In this document: positions 21,230 to 31,145 of the stretch, piece by piece
Numbering within the stretch: position 1 is the first letter of the stretch
Layout: each line of letters opens with the position of its first letter
NCBI RefSeq assembly: GCF_003171515.1
Contig: NC_089390.1
Location: 2,542,001-2,606,000, forward strand
From: Pyrenophora tritici-repentis
Lineage: Eukaryota > Ascomycota > Dothideomycetes > Pleosporales > Pleosporaceae
Direction: 5' to 3'
DNA: 64,000 bases
The notes under the pieces: model-generated
Database searches by the model: none
What the model saw: the letters and a program-made list of their open reading frames with translations, nothing else
Told to the model about the DNA's origin: nothing
Program-made: the position numbers and the translations under genes

Positions 21230-22364
21230 GGTCTGGTGGGAAGACGTCAGCCTCAACGACAGCCACGACGGAATGACGGAAAAGCAAAGATACCGTAACT
21301 CCCTTGTTTGACCGCACGACCAACCGATACCCCCAGAAAGTGCTTTGGATCTTCGATATGATTCAGACACTAGATTTGGATCAAACTTCTCCACATATCC
21401 CATTACATTTAGCTTCTCCTTGCATCTGGACCAACCCTCGTCACTCTTTTGGCGTGGATCACTGTCTGTGGCATTGACGTGTTGGCTCATCGCTGTCCTT
21501 TGCCCACGTTTGTTTAGACTGATACCACTGCATCTGTTTCTCTCATTTTGATACCACTGTCGGATCTTGGACGCATTTGTTTTTATCGCGAAATACCCCG
21601 GATACCCTGCGTACAGCCTTAGTAGAAGGTGTACACAAGCGGCCACTAGGGCACATGGACGTAATAATCTAATAAACTGTCTTTTGTTCTCACTCTGCTC
21701 TTGACACTCAAGCCGGTGTTACAATCTCGACTGATGTGCTGTGTAGCTTCTTCGTTGATTTCGTGTCTTTTGATCTTGTAAAATTAGCTATACGATAGCG
21801 TTCGGAAGTAGTTCGTAAAGTCGTATGCAGAGTTCGATGCGGGATGCCGTATGTGGATGGTACCGATTGCAATGACGCTCACTCGACCGCAAACTGCGGC
21901 TAGACGATGGCGACAGTCAGACTACAAGGCCGGCCCAGCCCGTCTTGTGCGCATGATGTATTGCGCATGAGATCATGTGGCCAGCTTTTGGAGTGATACG
22001 TACGCATCGTAACGAGCGGAGGACGGGATGACTCCCGCAGCAGCCCCCAGCACAGCACAGCGCAAGCCCTACTCCGCCTTTCCAGACTTTTATCGATTTG
22101 GAATGGATGATGCTTTTTTCATGGTTCACAGCGGCCCTTTGCCACACGCACCCTGGGGTAATCCCACTTTCTCTTCCTCCCTCAACTCCCGAGGTGATGA
22201 TGCACTTTGACCTGTTTCCTCATTTATTGCCTTGATTCACCCGCTGTGTCTGCATTGTTGTTGTCGTCGTTGTTGCTACTACAGCTCAGCTCCACTCTCG
22301 CTCTGCGCATTACATGGATGTTTTGCTCCGCCCGAGGTTGAGGGGTAGCAAAGTATAATCCACC
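21230..22364. other. Intergenic stretch, 3' UTR and promoter
   Basis: About 1.1 kb between two plus-strand genes. I see no reading frame worth annotating. Trinucleotide-like GTTGTTGTCGTCGTTGTTG runs lie near 22255-22275. Confidence 0.55.
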
Positions 22365-23406
22365 ATGGTACGTCAATTCTTTCCCCCGCGCGCGCATGCG
22401 TACGCTCCAGGACATATTCGCAGCCTGACATGATATAATCCAGGGCTGTTGTTTCTCAACCCCAAGCGGCGAGGATGACACTGCACCTGTCATCCGCGCG
22501 CAACATTCTTCGTCGCGCAACATCACCGCACCGTCGACGCGCCGAAACTCTATTCCCTCACCCCGCACATCGCACGCCTCTCAAGCAGCAGCAGCAGCAG
22601 GAGGAGGAGGAGGAGGTGGTGGTAGTATCCTCGATAACCGCCCCAACACACCACTCAAACCCATCCCCTCAACCCAACGCTCCCGTCTCCCCAACACCCT
22701 CGCCCCAACTGCCACTACTTCAAAGCGCGTGAAACCCCTGACGCAGCCCACGACGCCCGTATGGACGCGCTCGCGCCTCGACAAGGAACGCGGCGATTGG
22801 TGGGACACGCAAGTTACAGGCTCCCAGGAGATATGGGGTGCGATACGTCTGGCAGCACAGTATCTGCAAAAAGGGGAATTGCAACAAGCGCAGACGCTGT
22901 TGGATGTTACAGGGTGTACATGTCCGACGGGCGTGCTTTGGAGGGGCGTGTATGATGTCACGGGTGTGCAATATAAGGTTCCGGAGTGGGTTGTTGTGGA
23001 GCCTGAGGGGGTGGGTGAGGATATAGGTGGAGATGGAGATAGTGGAGTGGCGGGTGCTGGTGGTGAGGAAGAAGATGAAGAGGGTGCTGGCGGTGAGGAA
23101 GTTAGCGTGAGGGTGAGGACGAGTCATGATCAAAAAGATGTTTCTCTAGCGATTAGAAAGAGAGACCTCGTGGGCACTATTGTGGACAGGTTGAAAAAGG
23201 AGGCCAAGGTATGTTCGTTTGCTATTACGCTCTAATAACTCTAGAGCTTTCGAAGACAAGACTGACGATTATAGCTCGACTCCTCTTTCAAAGTCAGACT
23301 CGTCTACAGCGGTCGCGTGTACCACGACTACGAGACGCTGGACGCGGTTCCCCGCTGGAACTTTGACCAGGACTTTGTCCTTACCGCACTTGTGTCGGCC
23401 ATTTAA
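22365..23406 (+). CDS. UBTD1/2-like ubiquitin-domain protein with N-terminal MGCC lipidation signal
   Basis: The first coding exon is only the ATG at 22365-22367, followed by gtacgt; exons 22444-23208 and 23275-23406 complete a 299-residue protein. Joining restores MGCCFSTPSGEDD, a site fitting N-myristoylation on Gly2 and palmitoylation on the two Cys, so it is probably membrane-tethered. A Ser/Pro linker with poly-Ala and poly-Gly follows. The conserved core KPLTQPTTPVWTRSRLDKER and WWDTQVTGSQEIW is the UBTD N-terminal domain. The C-terminus has a ubiquitin-like fold with VRLVYSGRVYHDYETLD. UBTD proteins are thought to link ubiquitin enzymes to targets; the precise role here is inferred. 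Confidence 0.88.
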
Positions 23407-23875
23407 CACAAGATTCTTCTTGTGGCATATGCGGATGCTGGGGCTCATGTGCTTTCTTCCCTTCTCATCAAAGTTATATATTCTGTGGCGTGAGTTGGAT
23501 GGCTGGTTTGCTCCATATTAGATACCCCCCTCTTTTCTCCTTCTCCATTCATACTCAGTAATTCGGTGGTACCAGTTCAGGCATCTCTTCTACTATAGTG
23601 CCTGGATCCTCGGCCATGCACGTGAGTGGTTGTAATGTTGATGTAGGCGTAGCTTTTAGTTGTTTGTAGCTTGGTTATGTAACACCTCATATTTGCCCAT
23701 TCTACAACTTCTCGTGCATTGAAATAACTGGCTCAGATGGATGTGTAAGGAGGATGGACAAGAATAGGTAAATGAAAAGAGAACATCTTTACATTATGAT
23801 GATGTGAATAAACAAGAATCAACCCCTACAGTCCATTACTATTACATACATACATAGAAGAAGTAACGTCCCAAC
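23407..23875. other. Convergent 3' intergenic stretch
   Basis: 470 bases between two converging stop codons. It should hold both 3' UTRs; nothing else is seen. Confidence 0.55.
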
Positions 23876-25924
23876 CTAACTATAACTCCCCGCCGCCCAA
23901 CTCTTCCGCCCTTCCTTCTGGTCCCTGCCCTCCCAAAAGATAGCAACACGATTCGGCTCCCCATCAGCCCCCTCACGGTAATCATATCGTATCTTCTTCC
24001 ACTTCAACGCTTTGCTCTCCTTAATCTCATCCCCACTCATCAACATACCGCCCTCTCCAATCCTGCTCACCACAGGCCTCAGCAACATGGCCATGCTGAA
24101 ATAACTATCATCCCTGACAATCGTGCGATGTGCAAACAACACCAGCAGAATGAGGGCGAGGAACTGGATGCCGCAAATACCGCCCAGTATACTGAAGATG
24201 TGGGGCCAGTCGATATCTAGTTGCTGGCCTTGGTTTGGGACTACAGTCTGGGACATGAGATTATAGCGGATGCCATGGTCGTCAAAGGCGGCGACGGCAT
24301 TGATTGTGAAGTGCATGAGAAGGTCTTCGACTTCATGTGCCTGCATGTTGTGTGCGGGCGACCATTTGTTACCTTGAATGTAGGACCGGTATTGTCGGTC
24401 GGGCCAGGTATCTGTCCATAGTCCCGCCCAACCGATTGCGCCGGCTGCTGTACGCGCGAATCCGTCGGTGCCGTAGACGGCGGCGGAGTCACTACGACTA
24501 CGCATTGTTATATCGTTTTTTCCAGTAGGGTCCGTAACATTGCTCAGCGTGCTGTTGCAGATGAACACGGACGTTTGGTCAACTGGGTCGTCCTTGATGC
24601 CTATCTGCGTGATTGTAAAGTTTGTACAGCGATCGCCGCAGTGACGGTCTAGGGATGCTGCATATGTCATTGAGCCTGAGGCTATTTCGGGAAATTCCCA
24701 CTCAAGGTATTCTTCCGTGCCAGGCTCTCGGGCCACCAGGTAAGCACGTCCGCTGGTTCTGTATTGGATTTCGCTATCTTTTAGTTCGAGCTGAGTGCAT
24801 GTAGCCTTGGCAGTCACGTTGCGTGAACTGGCCATGTAGTTGAGCCACTGATGTGTTGGTTCGCGGTTGAAGAAACGGTATGTGTATGCACCGTCATCTT
24901 TGTAGATGGGTACACCTGTTTGTCCAGATAGATCTTTTTGTATATCCGAGACATTGAATACTGGATATGCCATGCCTGCCATCCCATATGTCCATGCTGC
25001 ATCCAGAGGCGCCCCGTTTATCATCTTTTCAGGATCCACCGCAAGTTCAGGTGAAGTTTCGTCGACATACCAGGCGTTCAGGTTCGCGACCGTTACATTT
25101 CCCTTGCTAAGGAGTGGGAGTTCAGAATTGTTTGTGGGCCAAAACAAGCTCAATAGAGCGACAAGAACCTGGGAGCCAATATTGATCAGAAGCCAGGCTA
25201 GACATGCGAGCCACATCCATTTCGTGCCATCGTCCCTCACATCTTTGAACCACCGGAATCTCCGTAGCCATGTCTTGCCGCGAAAACCAGGAGAGGATAT
25301 GATCATGAGTTTCGTGACCTTGGCTAGGGAGCTGAGATGGAGAATGAGATCAAACACCTCTAAACTGACATATCGTCGAGAGAGGAAGGTCCATCGAAAG
25401 ACGGAGGCGTAATGCTTCAGCGATGCGAGTAGGTTCAAGCCCAAACATAGTGATAGGCCAATTGTGAGTGAGTTGAAGACACGAAGATCCTTTTTAGAGA
25501 GAACGATTGGGTGGCGGAACCCTTCCCAACACTTGAGAGTAATGCACATGGCAGCACTGAAAAACAACGTGATTAAAAGCTTCGAGGCGCCAGTAATCAA
25601 AAGTGATTTTCGTGCTTCTCTATGGTCAAAACGCTTGATGTGATGCGACCCTTTTTCATGTTGAGATCCGTCTTCCATGTCGAAAGTTGTACTAGCAGTG
25701 CTGAAGTTTCTGTAACCGCCTGAGCTGGGAGTGCTAAAGTTCCTGTACGCGCCTCCTTTGGCGTCCATGATTTCTGGCGAAGCGACCATTGGTGGTGAGA
25801 ACAGCGGGGTATCGTCGACGTCCTGCATCACTGCATCGCCGTTATTGTATGATGTAGGTTCAGATGAGGTCATCAATGGTATAATGTCATCATGTCCACC
25901 TTGGACAGCACGGCTGCGGTCCAT
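23876..25924 (-). CDS. Large multi-pass membrane protein with extracellular domain, unknown function
   Basis: A single 682-codon exon. The first 100 residues are Ser/Thr-rich and cytosolic-looking and hold a short duplicated motif, YRNFST at residues 60-65 and 71-76. Hydrophobic segments lie at about 107-131, 148-169 and 236-262. A long loop of some 330 residues follows with paired cysteines (CGDRCTNFTI) and several N-glycosylation sequons (NVS, NVT, NFT, NST), so it is probably extracellular. A last segment near residue 600 (GGICGIQFLALILLVLFAH) precedes a cytosolic tail. I know of no function for this type of ascomycete protein. It might be a receptor or sensor, which is speculation. The frame is intact. 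Confidence 0.8.
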   Translation of the reverse strand: MDRSRAVQGGHDDIIPLMTSSEPTSYNNGDAVMQDVDDTPLFSPPMVASPEIMDAKGGAYRNFSTPSSGGYRNFSTASTTFDMEDGSQHEKGSHHIKRFDHREARKSLLITGASKLLITLFFSAAMCITLKCWEGFRHPIVLSKKDLRVFNSLTIGLSLCLGLNLLASLKHYASVFRWTFLSRRYVSLEVFDLILHLSSLAKVTKLMIISSPGFRGKTWLRRFRWFKDVRDDGTKWMWLACLAWLLINIGSQVLVALLSLFWPTNNSELPLLSKGNVTVANLNAWYVDETSPELAVDPEKMINGAPLDAAWTYGMAGMAYPVFNVSDIQKDLSGQTGVPIYKDDGAYTYRFFNREPTHQWLNYMASSRNVTAKATCTQLELKDSEIQYRTSGRAYLVAREPGTEEYLEWEFPEIASGSMTYAASLDRHCGDRCTNFTITQIGIKDDPVDQTSVFICNSTLSNVTDPTGKNDITMRSRSDSAAVYGTDGFARTAAGAIGWAGLWTDTWPDRQYRSYIQGNKWSPAHNMQAHEVEDLLMHFTINAVAAFDDHGIRYNLMSQTVVPNQGQQLDIDWPHIFSILGGICGIQFLALILLVLFAHRTIVRDDSYFSMAMLLRPVVSRIGEGGMLMSGDEIKESKALKWKKIRYDYREGADGEPNRVAIFWEGRDQKEGRKSWAAGSYS

Positions 25925-26635
25925 CAGGTCGTTTCCTATCGCTAGCGCGAGGTGTCGTTGTGGAGGCTTGTGTTCTCGAACGTGAAGTCGAAAGGGACAG
26001 AGTGGGTGTCCTGTGGGATATGCTTGTACCCACTAGATAATATTCTGCATTCGCGTTCGATAACAAGGGTAAAAGACTCGAGATGTACACTAATGCCGTA
26101 TTGTACAGGCGCCGCAGTGCCGTCGTAAAACTTGGAAGAGGGGAGATTGATACAGTAATTCAGAAACGACTGATGGAGGGAATTGTGATTAGAAAAAGCC
26201 AAAATATTCCAGCCGTCTTATCTGTATCTACTGGCGTGGCTACATGGGACCGATGTTGGGGGCTGAAAGATTGGGGTCACACCAAGAACGGCTGGAAGGC
26301 TTTTTCCACGTTGGACAAAGTGGGCTGAGCAGCAGCGTGCATAGCATTTGAAATCCATGATAATAGAATGCGGATGCGATAATAGGAAGATGACAATCAT
26401 CCTTCGAGTACCTCCTTCACCAAGCCTCATCTGTGAGTACCTACTCGGTGCTATGCGTGTCGCGGTCCGCGACCCCACCAGGGGAGGCCTTGGTCTAGGT
26501 CCCGCAATGCAGTATGGTAAGCTGAACTTTACATCCGAATGGGCGAGACTGGTGATCAGTAGTCCTATTGTTAGGCTTTGTGGGGTGTTGCAGCGGGGGC
26601 TGATTTGTTGACGCGTCCCGAGTCGTGGGTAACTA
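25925..26635. other. Promoter side of membrane protein up to transposon edge
   Basis: About 700 bases with no convincing gene, ending at the TA dinucleotide (26634-26635) duplicated by the pogo transposon insertion. Confidence 0.5.
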
Positions 26636-26680
26636 AGGTGTCCGTGCACGCAATGCCCGGATCGGAGTAATGCACACCCC
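26636..26680 (+). repeat. Pogo terminal inverted repeat, left
   Basis: Begins AGGTGTCCGTGCACGCAATG directly after TA. It is the exact reverse complement of 33991-34035 over all 45 bases. Confidence 0.97.
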
Positions 26681-26840
26681 ATCAACACTAAAACTTTAGA
26701 AAAATGAGGTTGTAGAGCCACCCACAATAGCTATTATCGCGAGATATCATAGATTTGAAGTAATTAGATGCTTGCGATTAACTTGCGCTACTTGTATCTA
26801 TCTGGAAGGTTGACGTTGCGGCCGCGGCGGGTGGTTTGAG

Positions 26841-26854
26841 CTGGGGCAGCTGGT
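26841..26854 (-). repeat. LINE target-site duplication, copy 1 (pogo 3' side)
   Basis: Minus-strand ACCAGCTGCCCCAG, followed directly by the last transposase codons. Identical copies occur at 26903-26916 and 32132-32145. Confidence 0.9.
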
Positions 26855-26902
26855 TGATTATGGTTTAACGCCCTATCTGTAACCTCCCATAGGGTATTCG
26901 GG
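26855..26902 (-). mobile_element. 48-bp solo LINE 3' tail between two target-site copies
   Basis: On the minus strand it begins CCCGAATACCCTATGGGAGG and ends ACCATAATCA. It matches the last bases of the adjacent LINE exactly, except that the terminal ATCAAC unit occurs once here and three times there. Both sides carry the same 14-bp target sequence. Confidence 0.88.
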
Positions 26903-26916
26903 CTGGGGCAGCTGGT
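26903..26916 (-). repeat. LINE target-site duplication, copy 2
   Basis: Minus-strand ACCAGCTGCCCCAG between the (ATCAAC)3 tail of the main LINE and the 48-bp solo tail. Confidence 0.9.
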
Positions 26917-27338
26917 TGATGTTGATGTTGATTATGGTTTAACGCCCTATCTGTAACCTCCCATAGGGTATTCGGGCGGGTCCCGCCGTGGTCTTATAGT
27001 GCTGTCGCACTTGCCTCGTGGAACCTATTCCTAGGTGTTTTGTATCTAAGGGGAGTGATGTCCTGCCTATATACATGTTCGTGAAAAGGACTCCCGCCAT
27101 TTGAAGCCGTTTTCCTACAATATTCTAGTATTTCGTGGCTTGCGCCTTTGATCGATGCAGTACAGTAACTGCTTTTTAGAGAGAGAAACGAAAAAGTAAC
27201 AAGAGGCAATTTGAGATATAATAAAAGGTTTGAGAGAAAGCGTGTGGGTTGTGGCATCTATGCGGCGTTCTGCCGCGAATCCTACACTGAATAATGCCAA
27301 GGAATTCAGCGGGTCTTTGTGAAATTCAAAAATAGAAA

Positions 27339-30300
27339 TCACTCGTCATAGAAGGAGTTCGTTACCTTCACGAAGGTCTCGAACTCTTGTGGCTGGTCTA
27401 TTAATTGCGCGAGGTACGCTAGGCCTTCCTGTCTTGTGCGAGGGGGCACGATGGGGCGTAGAGGCCACTTCTTGAAGTGTGTTGTGGCTCTCTTGCAGAA
27501 CACTAGGTGTTCTGGCGTCTTGGGCCTGCCGCATAGGCATTTCGAGGTATCCTCGTGGTTGAATTTTCGGTGGTACCATTCAAAGTCGCCATGCGTTGAG
27601 CGTATCATAAGGACTTTCGCGAGTATCCTTCGGGGTAGCCATAGCGCTGCGGGCGTGCGCCTAGTATCGTATGGCAGCTGCCATTGCGTGTACCATGCTG
27701 ATAGCCTACTGCTCTTATCCTTCCACCAAGTGTCCCTTGTATGTTCGAGGAGGCGGCGGCCTACTGTTCGTATACCAGATCTTGTGGGGGAGGCGGCCAT
27801 GCCGTATGGCTGGTGCGGGTCTTTGGCCTCGTTGTCAGCCAGCTGGTCGGCGAGTTCGTTTCCAACAATCTTCATGTGTCCCGGCGCCCACCGCGTTTTC
27901 ACGTTGTAGGCCTCCATAGCTCCATGGATTTGGAGGAACGCCCATTGGGAGGAGGTAGGGGCGGTTCCGCGTATGCCCCATATTACCGAAGTGCTGTCTA
28001 TGCAAAGTACGATCTCCCTCTGGCTAGGCAGTGAGAGTTGTAGTGCGTGTTTGAGTCCTCTGCACGCGCCTATAGCCTCCGCATCGAAGACGTGGCTAAG
28101 GGCATTTAGTGAGCCTTGTCCAGTCGCCACGGCGGCCTGGCCCTGGTATATAGCGTACCCGTAAGTGACCACCCTTGTACCGTTGATTTGTTGTTCAGAC
28201 CCGTCTGAGAAGACAGTGATTGTCTCTTGTCCAAGAGACTCCCACCAGATGGTGAAATTCTGGGCAGCAATGTCCTTTCCTTGCCCTTGCGTTGGATCCT
28301 GCCTCGACCCGTCTGAAAAGTGAGGGCTGGCTAGGACGTTTCGGGGTGTGGCGGGTAGCAGTTGTGCTACGCGCTGAACCTTCGATCTTGGTATCCGTCG
28401 GTTGCCCGCTGCGCGTCCTCGTATGACTAGTGGCAGTGTAGTTCTATTAGTAAGTGGGTGCTTGTCGTCTATTGTGCGTAGGTGAACTGCAAAGCGGAGC
28501 TTGGCCTCCTCTAGCGCCACCTGTGCCGACGGCATCGCAGCTTCTCTTAGCAGTACTGCGTTTGGTGTTGTCCTCCACGCAGGGAGGATTGCCTTCGTGG
28601 CTGCTATTAGTGCCTGATCTATCGTGGTTAGGTGCCAGCCTACCCTAGTGCTGACCGTGGGTTTACGGGAAACCCTTGCAATTCGTGGGTTCTTCGTCCT
28701 GCCCTCGTACCATGTTTCGGCTCCGTATAGTAGTATGGGCAGGATACATGTTATGGCTGCCTTGCGTAGCGATCCTGCTGGAGGGCCGTGGGCTGTGTTG
28801 GCGAGGCTCCGGAGATGGTTCGCTACTTTCCTAGCTTGCGCCGCCCTTTCTGCGACGTGCTTCTTGAAAGTTAGTCCCCTATCAAACCACACCCCAAGCC
28901 AGCGCAGCGCTGTCTGGCTTCCCCCCTGCGCAGGGGCTATAGGGTGAATTGTTTGATCTTCCAATTGGATTGGCGGCGCATGTAGTCCTTTCTGGCGCGT
29001 GAGGTGGATCAGCTCCCGTTTCTCTGGTGCAAACGTGATCTTGTTCGCAGCTCCCCATTCATTGATAGATTTGAGGTCCTCTGCTAGCAGTGCGACGTTC
29101 TCGTCTAAAGAGTGGGAGACCCGGTATAGGTTGATGTCGTCGGCATACCCGAACCGGAGTTTTCGGTCCTGGTTGAGTAGTTCAGCTAGGTATAGGGTGT
29201 ATAGGACCGGTGATAGCGGCGATCCCTGCGGGGTGCCGCAGGCCACTCGATGTACAGGTGTAGTGACATTGCCTAGGCGTACTCGCACCCTCCTTTCCGA
29301 CAGGAAGTTCTGGATAAATTTCCGGAGTAGGGGTGGCCACCCTTGTTGCCGCATTCGGTGTAGTAGCCTGTTTTTCAGTAGCGCGTCAAACGCCCCTTGG
29401 ACGTCTAACGTGAGCATAGAGACATGCTCGTATCTTGACCAAGCCATCTCCACGTCGTGTGTGAATGCGGTCGCCAGGTCCATCGCAGAGCGTTTTGGCA
29501 GCGCTCCACCGTGCTGTGGGCTTAGGATGTCAAAAGCCATAGCTGTGTGTGCTATGCGCCTTGCTATGATACGCTCGAGTCCCTTCCCTAGACAGGACGA
29601 TAGGGCAATTGGTCTCATTGATCTGGGTGAGGACTTATCCTTCTTCCCGACTTTGGGTATCATGGCCACTTCTACCGTCTTCCAGGCGGCTGGGTAGTGG
29701 CCTTGTTCCATGCACGCCCGGTAGATGCCTAGCACTAGGTGTCTAATGTGTTCCCAGCATGCCTTTAGGAGTCGGACGGTCACCTGATCGGGTCCTGGGG
29801 AGGTGCTAGATACTCCAATCACGTAGCGTTCAGTCTCCTCCATCGATATGTATGTGTCCCATGGTAGTGGCGTGGTTTGCGGGTCGTTGTCAAGAGGCGG
29901 TGGTTCTAGGAGGTCGTCCTCCGCCGAAAAACGGTCGAGGATTGCCTCTCTAAGTGCCTCAGCTTTCTCGAGTGGTGCTGTGATTGTCCTACCTTCGATT
30001 ACAAGTGGGGTGTCCCGTTGGTCGAATGATAGTTTATGCCAGCCTACTAGCTTGTATAGATCTTTGTCGTTATTACAGCCGTCTATGCGCTGCTGCCAGT
30101 ACGTTCTCTTGGCTTTTCGTACCGTAGCTAGGAACGCACGGGTGGCTTCTGAGGGGGATTGGCCATAGTCCGACTTTTCCTGGATATGCCGCTTATACGC
30201 CACTCTACAGTCCTCTGTCCACCATGGGGCGGAGTGGCCTTTTTCTCTATTTGGTGTTCCCGCCGCGTGCATTGCATCTCCTATAGCTTGGGTGATTCTA

Positions 30301-31145
30301 GCTATGCTTGCGTCGATTACGTCCGCTGGGGCGCTATTGCTAATTGGCTGTACGCCTACTGTGTAGAGTTGAACTAGCCCGGCAAACCTATCTATGTTTC
30401 TCTCGTGGACCCGGTAGTGATGCTGTTCTAGCACCGCTCTCCCTCGGCTTGGAAGGACAGTCACTAGGGTGAAATGGTCTGACCCTGTATACATATCTTC
30501 GCGGACTGTCGTTCTAGCGAAGGGTATATTTGAGAAGGATACGTCTAGCACGTGTCCCGCCCGATGTGTTGGGTTACCTGCCTCGCCGATGTAGGGTATG
30601 TCGTTCTGAGTGGCCCAGCGGGCGATCTCTGCCCCCCTATTGGCCGACGTGGAGCCGGGCTCAAAAAGTTCATGGCGGGCGTTTAAGTCACCCCCTATAA
30701 GGCAGTTACGGGGTGGCGTTAAAGCTGTGAGGTATTGAAATGTCGAGTCATTCTGTGGCTGCCTATAAACATTCAATATGCGGTAGCCGTTGGCCTCGAT
30801 CCATAGCACATCCCGGCTGATGCGTGGGTGTATAAGAGTAGCCCTTATATTTGGGCTCTTACGGGTATAGGTGAGCACCCGTGGTCGGTCAGTTCCCCAC
30901 GTTGTGGGGTTGTTCCAGCTTATCACTGGCGATATCATATGGAATCCTGGGTGTGTAGAGGTCCGGGTTCCAGTGAGAGTAAAGGGTTCTTGGATGCATA
31001 CTATGTCTATGTCTGCTTCCCATGCACGTTCTAAGGCTGTAATGTGGCAAGGCGAGCTTCTGGCCACATTCACCCAGCATACCTGCATTTGTCTGTGTCG
31101 GTGTGGCGTGGTTTCGCCGGGTGAATTCGCGGGTTGTGCCCTCAT
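27339..31145 (-). CDS. LINE ORF2 polyprotein: endonuclease, reverse transcriptase, RNase H
   Basis: An uninterrupted 1268-codon frame starting at the ATG that overlaps the ORF1 stop (TAATG). Residues 20-230 form an APE-type endonuclease with CIQEP (50-54), GGDLNARH (151-158) and GSDHF (221-225), which nicks target DNA. The reverse transcriptase follows with DVQGAFDAL, GTPQGSPLSPVLY and the catalytic FGYADDINLY (about 665-674). Near residue 960 begins RNase H (VFSDGSEQ, later DAEA, DSTS and WAPGHMKIVGNELAD). The C-terminus has a CCHC finger, CLCGRPKTPEHLVFC. All catalytic residues I can check are present, so the protein may be active if expressed. The element itself has lost its 5' end. Confidence 0.96.
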   Translation of the reverse strand: MRAQPANSPGETTPHRHRQMQVCWVNVARSSPCHITALERAWEADIDIVCIQEPFTLTGTRTSTHPGFHMISPVISWNNPTTWGTDRPRVLTYTRKSPNIRATLIHPRISRDVLWIEANGYRILNVYRQPQNDSTFQYLTALTPPRNCLIGGDLNARHELFEPGSTSANRGAEIARWATQNDIPYIGEAGNPTHRAGHVLDVSFSNIPFARTTVREDMYTGSDHFTLVTVLPSRGRAVLEQHHYRVHERNIDRFAGLVQLYTVGVQPISNSAPADVIDASIARITQAIGDAMHAAGTPNREKGHSAPWWTEDCRVAYKRHIQEKSDYGQSPSEATRAFLATVRKAKRTYWQQRIDGCNNDKDLYKLVGWHKLSFDQRDTPLVIEGRTITAPLEKAEALREAILDRFSAEDDLLEPPPLDNDPQTTPLPWDTYISMEETERYVIGVSSTSPGPDQVTVRLLKACWEHIRHLVLGIYRACMEQGHYPAAWKTVEVAMIPKVGKKDKSSPRSMRPIALSSCLGKGLERIIARRIAHTAMAFDILSPQHGGALPKRSAMDLATAFTHDVEMAWSRYEHVSMLTLDVQGAFDALLKNRLLHRMRQQGWPPLLRKFIQNFLSERRVRVRLGNVTTPVHRVACGTPQGSPLSPVLYTLYLAELLNQDRKLRFGYADDINLYRVSHSLDENVALLAEDLKSINEWGAANKITFAPEKRELIHLTRQKGLHAPPIQLEDQTIHPIAPAQGGSQTALRWLGVWFDRGLTFKKHVAERAAQARKVANHLRSLANTAHGPPAGSLRKAAITCILPILLYGAETWYEGRTKNPRIARVSRKPTVSTRVGWHLTTIDQALIAATKAILPAWRTTPNAVLLREAAMPSAQVALEEAKLRFAVHLRTIDDKHPLTNRTTLPLVIRGRAAGNRRIPRSKVQRVAQLLPATPRNVLASPHFSDGSRQDPTQGQGKDIAAQNFTIWWESLGQETITVFSDGSEQQINGTRVVTYGYAIYQGQAAVATGQGSLNALSHVFDAEAIGACRGLKHALQLSLPSQREIVLCIDSTSVIWGIRGTAPTSSQWAFLQIHGAMEAYNVKTRWAPGHMKIVGNELADQLADNEAKDPHQPYGMAASPTRSGIRTVGRRLLEHTRDTWWKDKSSRLSAWYTQWQLPYDTRRTPAALWLPRRILAKVLMIRSTHGDFEWYHRKFNHEDTSKCLCGRPKTPEHLVFCKRATTHFKKWPLRPIVPPRTRQEGLAYLAQLIDQPQEFETFVKVTNSFYDE

